A DNA stretch of 64,000 nt, taken from NCBI GenBank assembly GCA_002317385.1, contig DCJH01000001.1:4849-68848 (forward strand), given 5' to 3'. This DNA is from Prevotella sp. UBA1705 (GTDB taxonomy: Bacteria > Bacteroidota > Bacteroidia > Bacteroidales > Bacteroidaceae). Position 1 is the first letter of the stretch. Each line of letters opens with the position of its first letter. The translations under genes were made by a program, and so were the position numbers. The notes under the pieces are model-generated. The model was not told the origin of the DNA, ran no database searches, and was given only the letters and a program-made list of their open reading frames with translations. This document shows positions 1 to 7,060 of the stretch, piece after piece.

Positions 1-157
1 CCTTCCCCGAGGCAAAGTCATTGGCGGTAGGGTTGTCAATGGGTATTTTGCGTGTTCCCAAAGCCAGAATATCTACGATTTCACCTTCATCTGTAGTGAG
101 GATTAAACACCATCCTATAGAAGCGACTCCTAAGTCAAATCCTAAAATCTTTTTCAT
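1..157 (-). CDS. cas9: CRISPR-associated endonuclease Cas9, N-terminal fragment (type II-C)
   Basis: The gene starts at the ATG at 157 on the minus strand and runs off the left edge, so only the first 52 residues are visible. They begin MKKILGFDLGVASIGW, the RuvC-I motif of Cas9, with the catalytic Asp at residue 8. They continue with an acidic turn and a GTRKIP segment as in Bacteroidetes type II-C Cas9. A divergent tracrRNA lies about 55 bp upstream, which strongly supports the call. Cas9 is the RNA-guided DNA endonuclease of type II CRISPR immunity. HNH, the rest of RuvC, cas1, cas2 and the array would lie outside the window. The coding sequence is more AT-rich than most genes here, which fits acquired defence DNA. 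Other RuvC-fold proteins are possible but unlikely given the neighbour RNA. Confidence 0.9.
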   Translation of the reverse strand, partial: MKKILGFDLGVASIGWCLILTTDEGEIVDILALGTRKIPIDNPTANDFASGK

Positions 158-176
158 TAAAATTTTGATAGATTTA

Positions 177-208
177 TTTGGTTATTATATTTTAAATTCC
201 TATATTTG
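177..208 (+). promoter_or_regulatory. Promoter of the tracrRNA
   Basis: A -33 TTTG at 177-180 and a -7 TATATTTG at 201-208 are separated by 20 bp, the standard Bacteroidetes sigma-ABfr promoter. Expected transcription start is about 213-216, just before the anti-repeat. Confidence 0.8.
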
Positions 209-212
209 CAAC

Positions 213-304
213 AAGAATTTTCAAGTAAATCACAATAAGGATAATTCCGTTGTGAAAACATTCAAGGCTGGGGTTCCTTCCAAGGGGCCTCGCCTTTAAT
301 TTTT
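213..304 (+). ncRNA. tracrRNA of the type II-C CRISPR-Cas9 system
   Basis: The RNA has the expected parts in order. An anti-repeat at about 214-236 (TTTTCAAGTAAATCACAAT) is complementary to the GTTGTGATTTGC-type start of Bacteroidetes II-C repeats. The conserved core AAGGATAATTCCGTTGTG follows (236-254). A terminator hairpin at 264-296 has outer arms AAGGC/GCCTT and an inner GGTTCCTT/AAGGGGCC helix with G-U pairs, then a T-rich tail (300-304). It is transcribed divergently from cas9. It pairs with pre-crRNA and is bound by Cas9; II-C systems often also need RNase III. The end points are inferred from the promoter and terminator. Confidence 0.82.
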
Positions 305-376
305 ATGTTTTCAAAAATAAGCAAAATATTTTATTTGTTCCCGATATATTGCATTTTATTTTTCAAAGAGCCTCGC

Positions 377-470
377 TATTGATGACAACCTGCCGATAAG
401 AGTAGGCTAACTCACCAATTTCTCATGTTAATACGTCCAAGTAGTGCTTTGGACGCTATTCCCATCAATA
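377..470 (-). ncRNA. Possible structured RNA next to the CRISPR locus
   Basis: Read on the minus strand, this stretch can fold into a three-way junction. A perfect 8-bp closing helix joins 463-470 to 377-384 (TATTGATG/CATCAATA). One arm is an 11-bp hairpin with one bulge (449-460 with 430-440; core CGTCCAA/TTGGACG). A second arm is a 5-bp hairpin (404-408 with 387-391) that needs a G-U pair available only on the minus strand. No ORF or clear promoter was found. It converges on the tracrRNA. Function unknown; the fold is inferred by eye. Confidence 0.3.
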
Positions 471-672
471 TAATATGATGGTGCTTACATCCTATAATGT
501 TGAAAAAATGATAGATTAATTTAATATTCCAAAACTTACTTGCACTATAAAAACAAATCGGCTATATTGCCGGGTGTGGATTTGCGTTTCGGGCGCTTTT
601 CCCCGCTTCATCCTCCAACTTAAACTCTCCTCTCCCTCCTCTGATTTCTACGCCCAATGCTAACCGGTTTGA

Positions 673-757
673 GATTAGTACCAAATCGTTGTGCGATTAG
701 GTACTAATTGTGTATCGATTTGGTACTAATCATAGTACGATTACTACCCAATTACCA
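673..757. repeat. 22-bp tandem array, copy 1
   Basis: Four units with an exact 22-bp period begin at 673, 695, 717 and 739. Each starts GATTAG/GATTTG/GATTAC followed by a GTACC or GGTAC core and TAATC-like ends, and the rest of the unit varies. It lies in non-coding DNA upstream of the surface lipoprotein unit. It is the first of six similar arrays in the window. Confidence 0.85.
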
Positions 758-920
758 AACGGTGGGATAGTGGACTGATGGTGGGGTTGTGCAACTATAT
801 TCATGTGATGGAGGATATAAGGCGAAATATTGAGAGGAAGTTGAGTCAGATAATAGGGGTATTTCGGATGCTTTGCGTTATAGGAGAAAGATTAAATAAA
901 CTTTAAAATTAGAAAGTTTC

Positions 921-951
921 TTGCATATTCATGGCAAAATTTATAACTTTG
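921..951 (+). promoter_or_regulatory. Promoter of the small peptide / fimbrillin-like lipoprotein unit
   Basis: A TTG at 921-923, a 20-bp gap and TAACTTTG at 944-951 form a Bacteroidetes promoter. The transcript would carry a leader of about 245 nt before the first likely gene at 1203. That leader contains a 29-codon ORF (975-1064, starting MYDIGRNP) of unknown significance. Confidence 0.6.
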
Positions 952-1202
952 CAGCCGTGTAACAGTATTGTAACATGTATGACATAGGTCGTAATCCTTG
1001 TTTAAGAAGTGGTCTACGACGCATTGCACCAGATGTTGAGGTGTGTGCACAAGGCCTAAGGTGAAGCTATTCGGTGATACTTGGAAAGCACAAAAACACG
1101 AAATTCTCGATTTTCCATTGTGTGGCTTGAATCCAATGAGCGAACCATGAAAAGATGATGAACAGAAAAAACACATGTAATTAATTGTATAAGTTTTAAG
1201 TG

Positions 1203-1412
1203 ATGACAAAGAAACGCTATCAGAAACCAGAAATCACACGTATTCATCTGGAGGCCTGCACTCCACTTGCACACTCGATTACAGCAGGAACCGGGAACCC
1301 AACAGAGAAAGGAAGTGCCACAGGCGAGACTCCTACCCCCGGAGACAATCCATTCAGCGCATTTCACAGTAAACGCTCCATGTGGGCATCGGATCATGAC
1401 AATGACTTTTAG
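1203..1412 (+). CDS. Small Prevotella-type peptide, function unknown
   Basis: A 69-residue protein beginning MTKKRYQKPEITRI. It has a short basic start with a Y-x-K-P-E motif, a Gly/Thr/Pro-rich middle (GETPTPGDNP) and an aromatic/acidic end (MWASDHDNDF). No clear signal peptide or membrane segment is seen. The ATG at 1203 is preferred over the in-frame GTG at 1200. It ends 1 nt before the lipoprotein start at 1414, so the two are probably co-transcribed and translationally linked. The protein at 29213-29416 has the same layout and length, so this is a small family and not a chance ORF. Such peptides are common in Prevotella next to secreted-protein genes. The function is not known. Confidence 0.6.
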   Translation: MTKKRYQKPEITRIHLEACTPLAHSITAGTGNPTEKGSATGETPTPGDNPFSAFHSKRSMWASDHDNDF

Positions 1413-1413
1413 T

Positions 1414-3315
1414 ATGAAGAATTTAAGCAACATAAAACACAAGAGTCTTATCACTTTGGCTGCGGGCGTGACCCTCACATTGGGCCTGATGGCCTGCTCG
1501 GACAAGATTGAAGCGCCGAGCGAAGATACACAGACACAGAATTTCACTTATCAGATAGAGAGTGTGGTTTCCACTTCCGACCAGGCTGTCGGTGCCGGCA
1601 CACGCTCTTTGGAGGAAGATGCGACGAGCCTCGTCAACTCGCTGTGGCATCAGGGCGACACGCTGATGCTGTTTAACCTGAGCGACGGCAACAAGAGCAC
1701 GGCAGAACAGTATAATTTTTTGAAGAGTGGCAGCAAGGGTAAGGAGGCCAATTTCAATGGTTCGATAGTCTCTCTGAATCCACTGAAAATGAGCGACGAA
1801 CTCTGCTTCTTCTATCCCGGTGGTGCTTCAACCGACACATTGCTGGTGCGTCCCACGGAGTATGGCTCATATACGATAAAAGACGACGACGGCGAAAAGA
1901 GAACTGTAAAGGGCTATATGCCGCAGACAACTATCAAAAGCACTGTGGAGGTGAACCTGCAGCGTCAGGATGGAACCATCGCGACCATTGGCAAAAAGTT
2001 TGATTATCAGTGGGCTTCGGCTAAACCGAAGGCCATCAAAGGTAAGCGTGTATCGGTGGAAGTGGGCAAATTGAAAAGACTGGTGGCCTTCTGGGGCCTG
2101 CGATTTGCCGACCAAAACAAGCAGATTCTTACCGACATTGATTCTGTGCTCATAGCCAATGTAACATCGGTGGATATTCTCGACCTGGAGAAAGGCAAGT
2201 ATGTTGGCACCGACGAAGATCGTAGCTATGGGCTGAAACTGGTTCCCAATAAGACCATGGGCAAGCTTTCTTCTCAGGGAGGCAAGTACACCTATGCGGC
2301 AGTATTGCCTGGAAAATATAGCGAGGTGACCATTATTGTCTTTGTGGGCAAGCAGATGTATGAGCAGACTCTGGCAACTTGTGAGTTCAAGGAAAACGGT
2401 GTCTATCGCGATGACATCATCAAGTTGAAGCCCGTAGACCCCAATGCAGGTTTCGTAGATGTTCAGGGCGTGAAGTGGGCCACCGGAAACTTCATCCATT
2501 ACGAGACACCCGCGGCCGGAGAATATTGGGGCATTGCTCCCACGCAGTGGTGGATAGCCGACTATGCCTGCGACAATACCTTGCAGAACCGCTCCCCGGG
2601 CTCACAGTTTACGAAGAGCTACAGCAAGCGTGAGGAAGACCAGGATGTGTTTGGATTTGGATATATCACTGACGCCTTGTATAATGGCTCGCATTATTTC
2701 TCCGGTACAGCGAAAGATATTGCGATGCGATTCTGGAAGGGATATACGGAATTGAGTGGTGAGACCACAGATAAGTCGAAGGCAACAACCGGTGACCTTC
2801 CCTATTTCCACACGATGGACCATCGTCATGTATATAGACTGCCAAGATATGAGGAGGTTAAAAAAATAATCGACAAGTCGCACGCCTATCCTGCCTACTG
2901 CTACACCGACAAGGGAAACAAGGTCTATGGTGCCTATTTCTATACATGTAGACCCGGCACTACCCGTATATTGGGCTTCCCGACCGGTGCCCGCCGCCTG
3001 TATAAATACAACGACGTGACGGCTCTGGTGAGGGCGCAGAAGGGACTGTTCCTGCCTATCACCGGTAAGCGCAACGTGGGAAGCTCGGTCATTGGGTTCC
3101 GCGACATGGCATACGCAGGGGCCTACGCCCAATATATGACGTCTTATTCTGTTTTGTCGGGCACCAATCGCTGTCTGTATTTCGGCCCGACGGTGAGCCT
3201 GCACTATGGTCCGGGTGTTGCTTCTCAGGGCATTGCCATCCGGCCTGTGCTCGAACGGGTGGACGAAAGCAAGGAGCAGGAACCGGAATACGGCCCGTTC
3301 AAGGGTCTGGAATAA
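1414..3315 (+). CDS. Fimbrillin-like surface lipoprotein with C-terminal FISUMP-type domain
   Basis: A 633-residue lipoprotein. A signal peptide ends in a lipobox LMAC with Cys at residue 28, followed by acidic residues as in surface-exported Bacteroidetes lipoproteins. Residues of about 40-330 resemble Mfa/FimA-type fimbrillin domains: an Arg-containing GAGTRS segment that fits protease-processed fimbrillins, then beta-rich sequence. From about 345 the sequence VQGVKWATGNF and, near the end, LFLPITGKR and GIAIRPVLE match the Fibrobacter-type paralogous domain found at fimbrial tips and adhesins. It is likely a surface adhesin or tip subunit. The start at 1414 places the hydrophobic signal correctly; the longer ORF upstream overlaps the peptide gene in another frame. 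No mfa1-5 genes lie nearby. Confidence 0.65.
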   Translation: MKNLSNIKHKSLITLAAGVTLTLGLMACSDKIEAPSEDTQTQNFTYQIESVVSTSDQAVGAGTRSLEEDATSLVNSLWHQGDTLMLFNLSDGNKSTAEQYNFLKSGSKGKEANFNGSIVSLNPLKMSDELCFFYPGGASTDTLLVRPTEYGSYTIKDDDGEKRTVKGYMPQTTIKSTVEVNLQRQDGTIATIGKKFDYQWASAKPKAIKGKRVSVEVGKLKRLVAFWGLRFADQNKQILTDIDSVLIANVTSVDILDLEKGKYVGTDEDRSYGLKLVPNKTMGKLSSQGGKYTYAAVLPGKYSEVTIIVFVGKQMYEQTLATCEFKENGVYRDDIIKLKPVDPNAGFVDVQGVKWATGNFIHYETPAAGEYWGIAPTQWWIADYACDNTLQNRSPGSQFTKSYSKREEDQDVFGFGYITDALYNGSHYFSGTAKDIAMRFWKGYTELSGETTDKSKATTGDLPYFHTMDHRHVYRLPRYEEVKKIIDKSHAYPAYCYTDKGNKVYGAYFYTCRPGTTRILGFPTGARRLYKYNDVTALVRAQKGLFLPITGKRNVGSSVIGFRDMAYAGAYAQYMTSYSVLSGTNRCLYFGPTVSLHYGPGVASQGIAIRPVLERVDESKEQEPEYGPFKGLE

Positions 3316-3375
3316 TGAATATTGTTCTCTCTTAAGTACTATTTATATAGTAAGTTATAATTTCTCTATGATTGG

Positions 3376-3405
3376 GGGCTACGTCAATGTGAATTGATGT
3401 AGCCC
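3376..3405 (+). terminator. Terminator after the fimbrillin-like lipoprotein
   Basis: A 12-bp stem (GGGCTACGTCAA with TTGATGTAGCCC, one G-U pair) and 6-nt loop lie 60 bp past the stop codon, followed by a pyrimidine-rich CTCCCTTTAT tract. Confidence 0.7.
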
Positions 3406-3480
3406 TCCCTTTATATATAGATAGGTGGAAACGTGAGAGAGGGAGCGCGCTGCGGAGCGGTAGGCTGAGGCTGAAAACAA

Positions 3481-3513
3481 CATCCCCCACCAGGCAAGGC
3501 TTGGCGGGGGATG
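3481..3513 (-). terminator. Terminator of the SusCD / DUF4957 operon
   Basis: An 8-bp GC-rich helix CATCCCCC/GGGGGATG, extended by CCA/TGG past one mismatch, lies about 47 bp beyond the stop of the minus-strand gene ending at 3560. On the minus strand it is followed by TTGTTTTC. Confidence 0.65.
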
Positions 3514-3559
3514 GGTGTTTGGGGGGAATAGGAGGGGGGTGAGGCCCCTCAAGAATGTG

Positions 3560-5149
3560 CTATTTCAGCCAACGGGGAGCACCAGCGCCGGCAGCAATGA
3601 TGACGTCGTTGCCTACGGTGAAGTCGCCCTTGGCGGCATCTTTGTAGGTCGGGTCGGCCACTTTACCATCGTTATCGAAGAACTTGCCGTTGATTCCGCC
3701 GGGCAACAGGTTGGGGGCGTTGAAATAATAGTTGCCCTTGAATGTTGCGGGATTGGTCTTGCTCTGGTTAGAGAAGTTGGCGGCGGTGTTGGTCACGAGG
3801 TTGTTGGTGAATGTCGTGGCGTTACCGGCAAAGCGGATGTAGAGCAGGCGCTTGGAGCCATCGGCCTTCGCCGACACGGCGTCGAGGGTGTTGTGGTCTA
3901 CGGTGATGACCGGCGTCACGCCGGGGAAGCTGCCTGAAGCGTCGTCGAAGCGGATGAAATCGCGCTCGGCGCAGCTGTTGTAGACGGTGTTGTTGGTAAT
4001 CACGAGGTTCTGGATGGCACCTGCGCGGCAGTCGAAGAAGTCGCCACCATTGCACTCAATGCTTGAGATGACATTGTTGTCGATGGTGATGGTCTTCACG
4101 TTGGCAGCTACGTTGATGTAGTAGAAGCCCTTGCTGTAGTTCTTGATCTCACTGTTGGTCACCGAGAGACTGTTGTAGTCGCCGGCGCTCTTGAACACGA
4201 TGGCCTGGTCGCCAGAGGTTCCGGTGCCGTCGAGCGTCACCTGGTCGAAAGCGATATCCGAGCCGCCGGAGATGGTGAATCGGCCGATGATGACCGGATG
4301 GTCGTTCTGGCGGAGGCCCTTGATGGTGAGATTCTTGCTGATGTCTACGGCTCCTGCAGCCACCACGCCGTCGGGATCGGGCAGCGTATAGGTGCCGGGC
4401 ATCACCACGAGACGTGAGCCGTCGGCTGCGCTGGCAATGACAGCGGCGAGGTCTTCGCCTGCCTTCACGAGGATATCATTGGCTGCAAGCTCAATGGCTG
4501 TGGTGAAAGAGACCGTGCCGCGGGTCTTTCCGTTGGCGCGGAGCATGGTTGCGGTGTAGGCCGTCTCGGGCGTGAGGCCGTCGATGGTGGCCTGTCCGGC
4601 AGCTATTTCGTCGGTTGTTAGCGCATGGTCTACCACCATGCTGCCCGAAGCATCGGTAATCACGATGCGCTGGGCAGCCTGTCCGGCGGGCCAGGAAATG
4701 GTGACTGAGCGGGCTTTCACGTCACTTTCGCTGAGTGAATAGAATATCTGTTCGGTTCCGGTCTTGGCGTAGACGCTGCTCCATTTGGAGTTGCGGCTGT
4801 CGTCGCCACTGGTTACCGACATGACGCGGAAGGAGTATTGGGTCTCGCCATCGAGGCCTGATATGACGTAGGGCACGTTGTCGGGCGATACCGAATAGGT
4901 GGCCGAGGGCGTCTTTCCGTCGAAGCTGAGGCTATCGTTGTCGTATTGTTCAACGACATATCCGGTAGCGCCGTTGACCGTGGTCCATGTGAGTTTCACA
5001 TTGGTTCGCTCCTGCACGCTGGCGCTGAGGTTAATGGGCGAGAGGTTTCGGTCGAGGGCCAGCGATGTAATCTCGTCCATCACGTCGCCGCAAGATGTCA
5101 GGGCCAAGGTGAGTCCCAGCATACATGTTGCTATGATTGAATTTTTCAT
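3560..5149 (-). CDS. Surface lipoprotein with fibronectin type III and DUF4957/DUF5123 domains (pectin locus)
   Basis: A 529-residue lipoprotein; the signal ends LTSC with Cys at residue 20. Residues of about 38-130 read like a fibronectin type III module (SPINLSASV, WTTVNGATGYVVEQ, YSFRVMSV). A second beta domain follows. Residues of about 230-529 form a right-handed beta-helix-like DUF4957/DUF5123 pair with repeated NN/DN turns (TIDNNVISS, VITNNTVYN, VDHNTLDA). These domains are typical of pectin utilisation loci and related in fold to pectate lyases, but no clear catalytic residues can be assigned. It is the last gene of the SusC-SusD operon, 20 bp after susD. The likely role is a surface glycan-binding protein or an accessory lyase-like protein. 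The fold assignment is by sequence feel, not by alignment. Confidence 0.8.
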   Translation of the reverse strand: MKNSIIATCMLGLTLALTSCGDVMDEITSLALDRNLSPINLSASVQERTNVKLTWTTVNGATGYVVEQYDNDSLSFDGKTPSATYSVSPDNVPYVISGLDGETQYSFRVMSVTSGDDSRNSKWSSVYAKTGTEQIFYSLSESDVKARSVTISWPAGQAAQRIVITDASGSMVVDHALTTDEIAAGQATIDGLTPETAYTATMLRANGKTRGTVSFTTAIELAANDILVKAGEDLAAVIASAADGSRLVVMPGTYTLPDPDGVVAAGAVDISKNLTIKGLRQNDHPVIIGRFTISGGSDIAFDQVTLDGTGTSGDQAIVFKSAGDYNSLSVTNSEIKNYSKGFYYINVAANVKTITIDNNVISSIECNGGDFFDCRAGAIQNLVITNNTVYNSCAERDFIRFDDASGSFPGVTPVITVDHNTLDAVSAKADGSKRLLYIRFAGNATTFTNNLVTNTAANFSNQSKTNPATFKGNYYFNAPNLLPGGINGKFFDNDGKVADPTYKDAAKGDFTVGNDVIIAAGAGAPRWLK

Positions 5150-5169
5150 TGTCGTGTTTCTTTAGGATT

Positions 5170-7041
5170 TTACTTGTTCAGCTGGCCGAGCATGCCTTCG
5201 TTGTTGAGCATTCCGTTGCTTGCATCGATAAAGGTTTGCCAGATGGGCCAGAGGCAATGGGTGCTGGGCTGCACCACGTAGATGCCGTTGATGTAGTCGT
5301 CTGCGAGCAGGTTAGTGCCTGTCTTGCTGTCTACAAACCACTCCTTGGAGCTGTAGTCGGCCATGTCTTTTCCGGCTTCGTCGGTGTCGCCATGGTTCAA
5401 TCCATAGATGTTGATGCTCTCAGCAAGTCCGTCGCCGTCGCCGTCATACATCTTATAATAGAGCTTCAGAGGCAGGTCGGCGTAGGCGCCTTCACGGTTG
5501 GCGAGCTGGGTGAGCTTGGCCTTGCACTCCTCCATCTTCTTGTCGATGAGTCCCCAGCGCACGAGGTCGGCCTTGCGCAGCATCTCTCCGGCAAACTCCA
5601 AGCCGCGCTGCTCCACGATTCCATTGAAGAAAGCGTCCTTGCTGGCGGTGTATTTGGCCTGCAGTGCGGCCACCTTGTCGGCGGGAAGCACGCGGCTGAG
5701 CACCGGCTTCATGTAGGGCCAGGCTGCTGCCGGACCGCTGAGGTAGTTCTCTGCCTCGGCTGCCATGAGGTAGACATCGGCCAGACGCATGTACTGCCAG
5801 TTCACTCCGTCGTCATTGGTAGAGGTTACGGTGCGTGTCATCCACTCGTAGCGGAGCTTGCCGAAGCACCACTTGCTGATGCTGCGCAGTGTCTGATAGG
5901 CGTGGATCTTGGTGCTCTTGCCGTCGATGGTGGGCATATCGGTGCTACCCTCGATGCGGTCTTTGCTCCACTCGTAGGGCACACAGGTGATGTCGCGGCG
6001 CACATCCTGGGCATCATAATCATAGAACAGTGTGGGCATGGGGCCGTTGGCGCCACCCTGAGACTGTTCGGTGTACTGGTCTTTGCTGTTGTGCTTCACG
6101 CCGAAGGTGTAGAGCACGCGGCCGCGTCCGTCGCTGAAGGGAATCTCCCAGAGGCTCTCTGCACCTGCGCCGGTGTTGTCCTGGCAGAGCTTCACGAAGT
6201 TGTCCTTGAAGCCTCCGAGCTTGTTGTATCCGCTGTTGATCACGTCTTCGCACTCCTGCTTCACGATGAGCATCATGCTATCCCGGCTCAAAGCCTTGTC
6301 GTTGGAGCGGCGATAGCCGTCGCCATAGAGCTTGTAGCCACAGGCATAGAGGGCGATGCGGGCACGTAGACCCTTGGCAAAGGCCTTGCTGCAGCGCTCC
6401 ACTGACGTGGTGATATTGTTCTGATTGGGCCAGTAGAGGTATTTCTCGGCCTCCTTGAGGTCGGCCAGCAGCACTCGGTAGATAGAGTCTTTGCTGGTGC
6501 GCGGCATGTAGATGTTGTCGTTGTTGTTGGGCGAGAAACGCGCGGGAACATCGCCCCATGCCTTGATGAGGTCGTTGTAGATCACGGCGCGCATCGTGAG
6601 GGCTTCGCCATAGAGCTGTCCCATCTCCGGACGGTTGTCGATATCGCCATACTGCTTCAGTCCCTCGATGGCGAGGTTGGCACGCTCAATGCCCTCGTAA
6701 AACTTGGCATAGGCGTTCTTCGGCTCGTTCATCTGCTGGTTGTTGGCCAGTGTGTTATAGTTGCAGAGGCTCACCTTGTCGTCTGAACTCTTGGAGAACA
6801 GCGTACCGGCGCTCATGGTTTCGAGGTCGCTGTTGATGCCATAGTAGGGCAAGAAGCGTCCGCGATAGGAGTTGGTCTCACCAAACGACTGGTTGATAGA
6901 CATCACCTCGGCCTCGGCCAACGAGTAGACCGAGTAGATAGAAGAGCCGTCAAGGCTGGAAACGGAGGGTGCTTCCATATCGCAGGAAGTCAAGCCGGTT
7001 ACAGCGAGAGCTAATATAGATAATTTGATATAATTTTTCAT
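5170..7041 (-). CDS. SusD-like (RagB) outer-membrane glycan-binding lipoprotein, pectin locus
   Basis: A 623-residue lipoprotein; the signal ends LTSC with Cys at residue 20, followed by DMEAPS. The tetratricopeptide-type SusD core is visible: NAYAKFYEGIERANLAIEG, GEALTMRAVIYNDLIKAWGDVP, and YMRLADVYLMAAEAENYL near the C-terminal third. SusD proteins cap the SusC channel at the cell surface and deliver oligosaccharides. It lies 19 bp downstream of the susC-like gene and 20 bp upstream of the DUF4957 lipoprotein. The neighbouring GH28-GH105 enzyme suggests homogalacturonan oligosaccharides as ligand; that substrate is inferred. Confidence 0.93.
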   Translation of the reverse strand: MKNYIKLSILALAVTGLTSCDMEAPSVSSLDGSSIYSVYSLAEAEVMSINQSFGETNSYRGRFLPYYGINSDLETMSAGTLFSKSSDDKVSLCNYNTLANNQQMNEPKNAYAKFYEGIERANLAIEGLKQYGDIDNRPEMGQLYGEALTMRAVIYNDLIKAWGDVPARFSPNNNDNIYMPRTSKDSIYRVLLADLKEAEKYLYWPNQNNITTSVERCSKAFAKGLRARIALYACGYKLYGDGYRRSNDKALSRDSMMLIVKQECEDVINSGYNKLGGFKDNFVKLCQDNTGAGAESLWEIPFSDGRGRVLYTFGVKHNSKDQYTEQSQGGANGPMPTLFYDYDAQDVRRDITCVPYEWSKDRIEGSTDMPTIDGKSTKIHAYQTLRSISKWCFGKLRYEWMTRTVTSTNDDGVNWQYMRLADVYLMAAEAENYLSGPAAAWPYMKPVLSRVLPADKVAALQAKYTASKDAFFNGIVEQRGLEFAGEMLRKADLVRWGLIDKKMEECKAKLTQLANREGAYADLPLKLYYKMYDGDGDGLAESINIYGLNHGDTDEAGKDMADYSSKEWFVDSKTGTNLLADDYINGIYVVQPSTHCLWPIWQTFIDASNGMLNNEGMLGQLNK

Positions 7042-7060
7042 CGTAGTGTTCTTTTAGTCT

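Noticed and set aside
673..757. CRISPR array reading of the 22-bp repeats
   Set aside because: Units are contiguous with no unique spacers, are only 22 bp and vary in one half; they do not pair with the tracrRNA anti-repeat.
1056..1547. Minus-strand frames opposite the small peptide and lipoprotein start
   Set aside because: They overlap a supported plus-strand operon and lack any motif or promoter.
5137..6369. A 410-codon plus-strand frame opposite susD
   Set aside because: Shadow of the susD reading frame with no start signal or family match.
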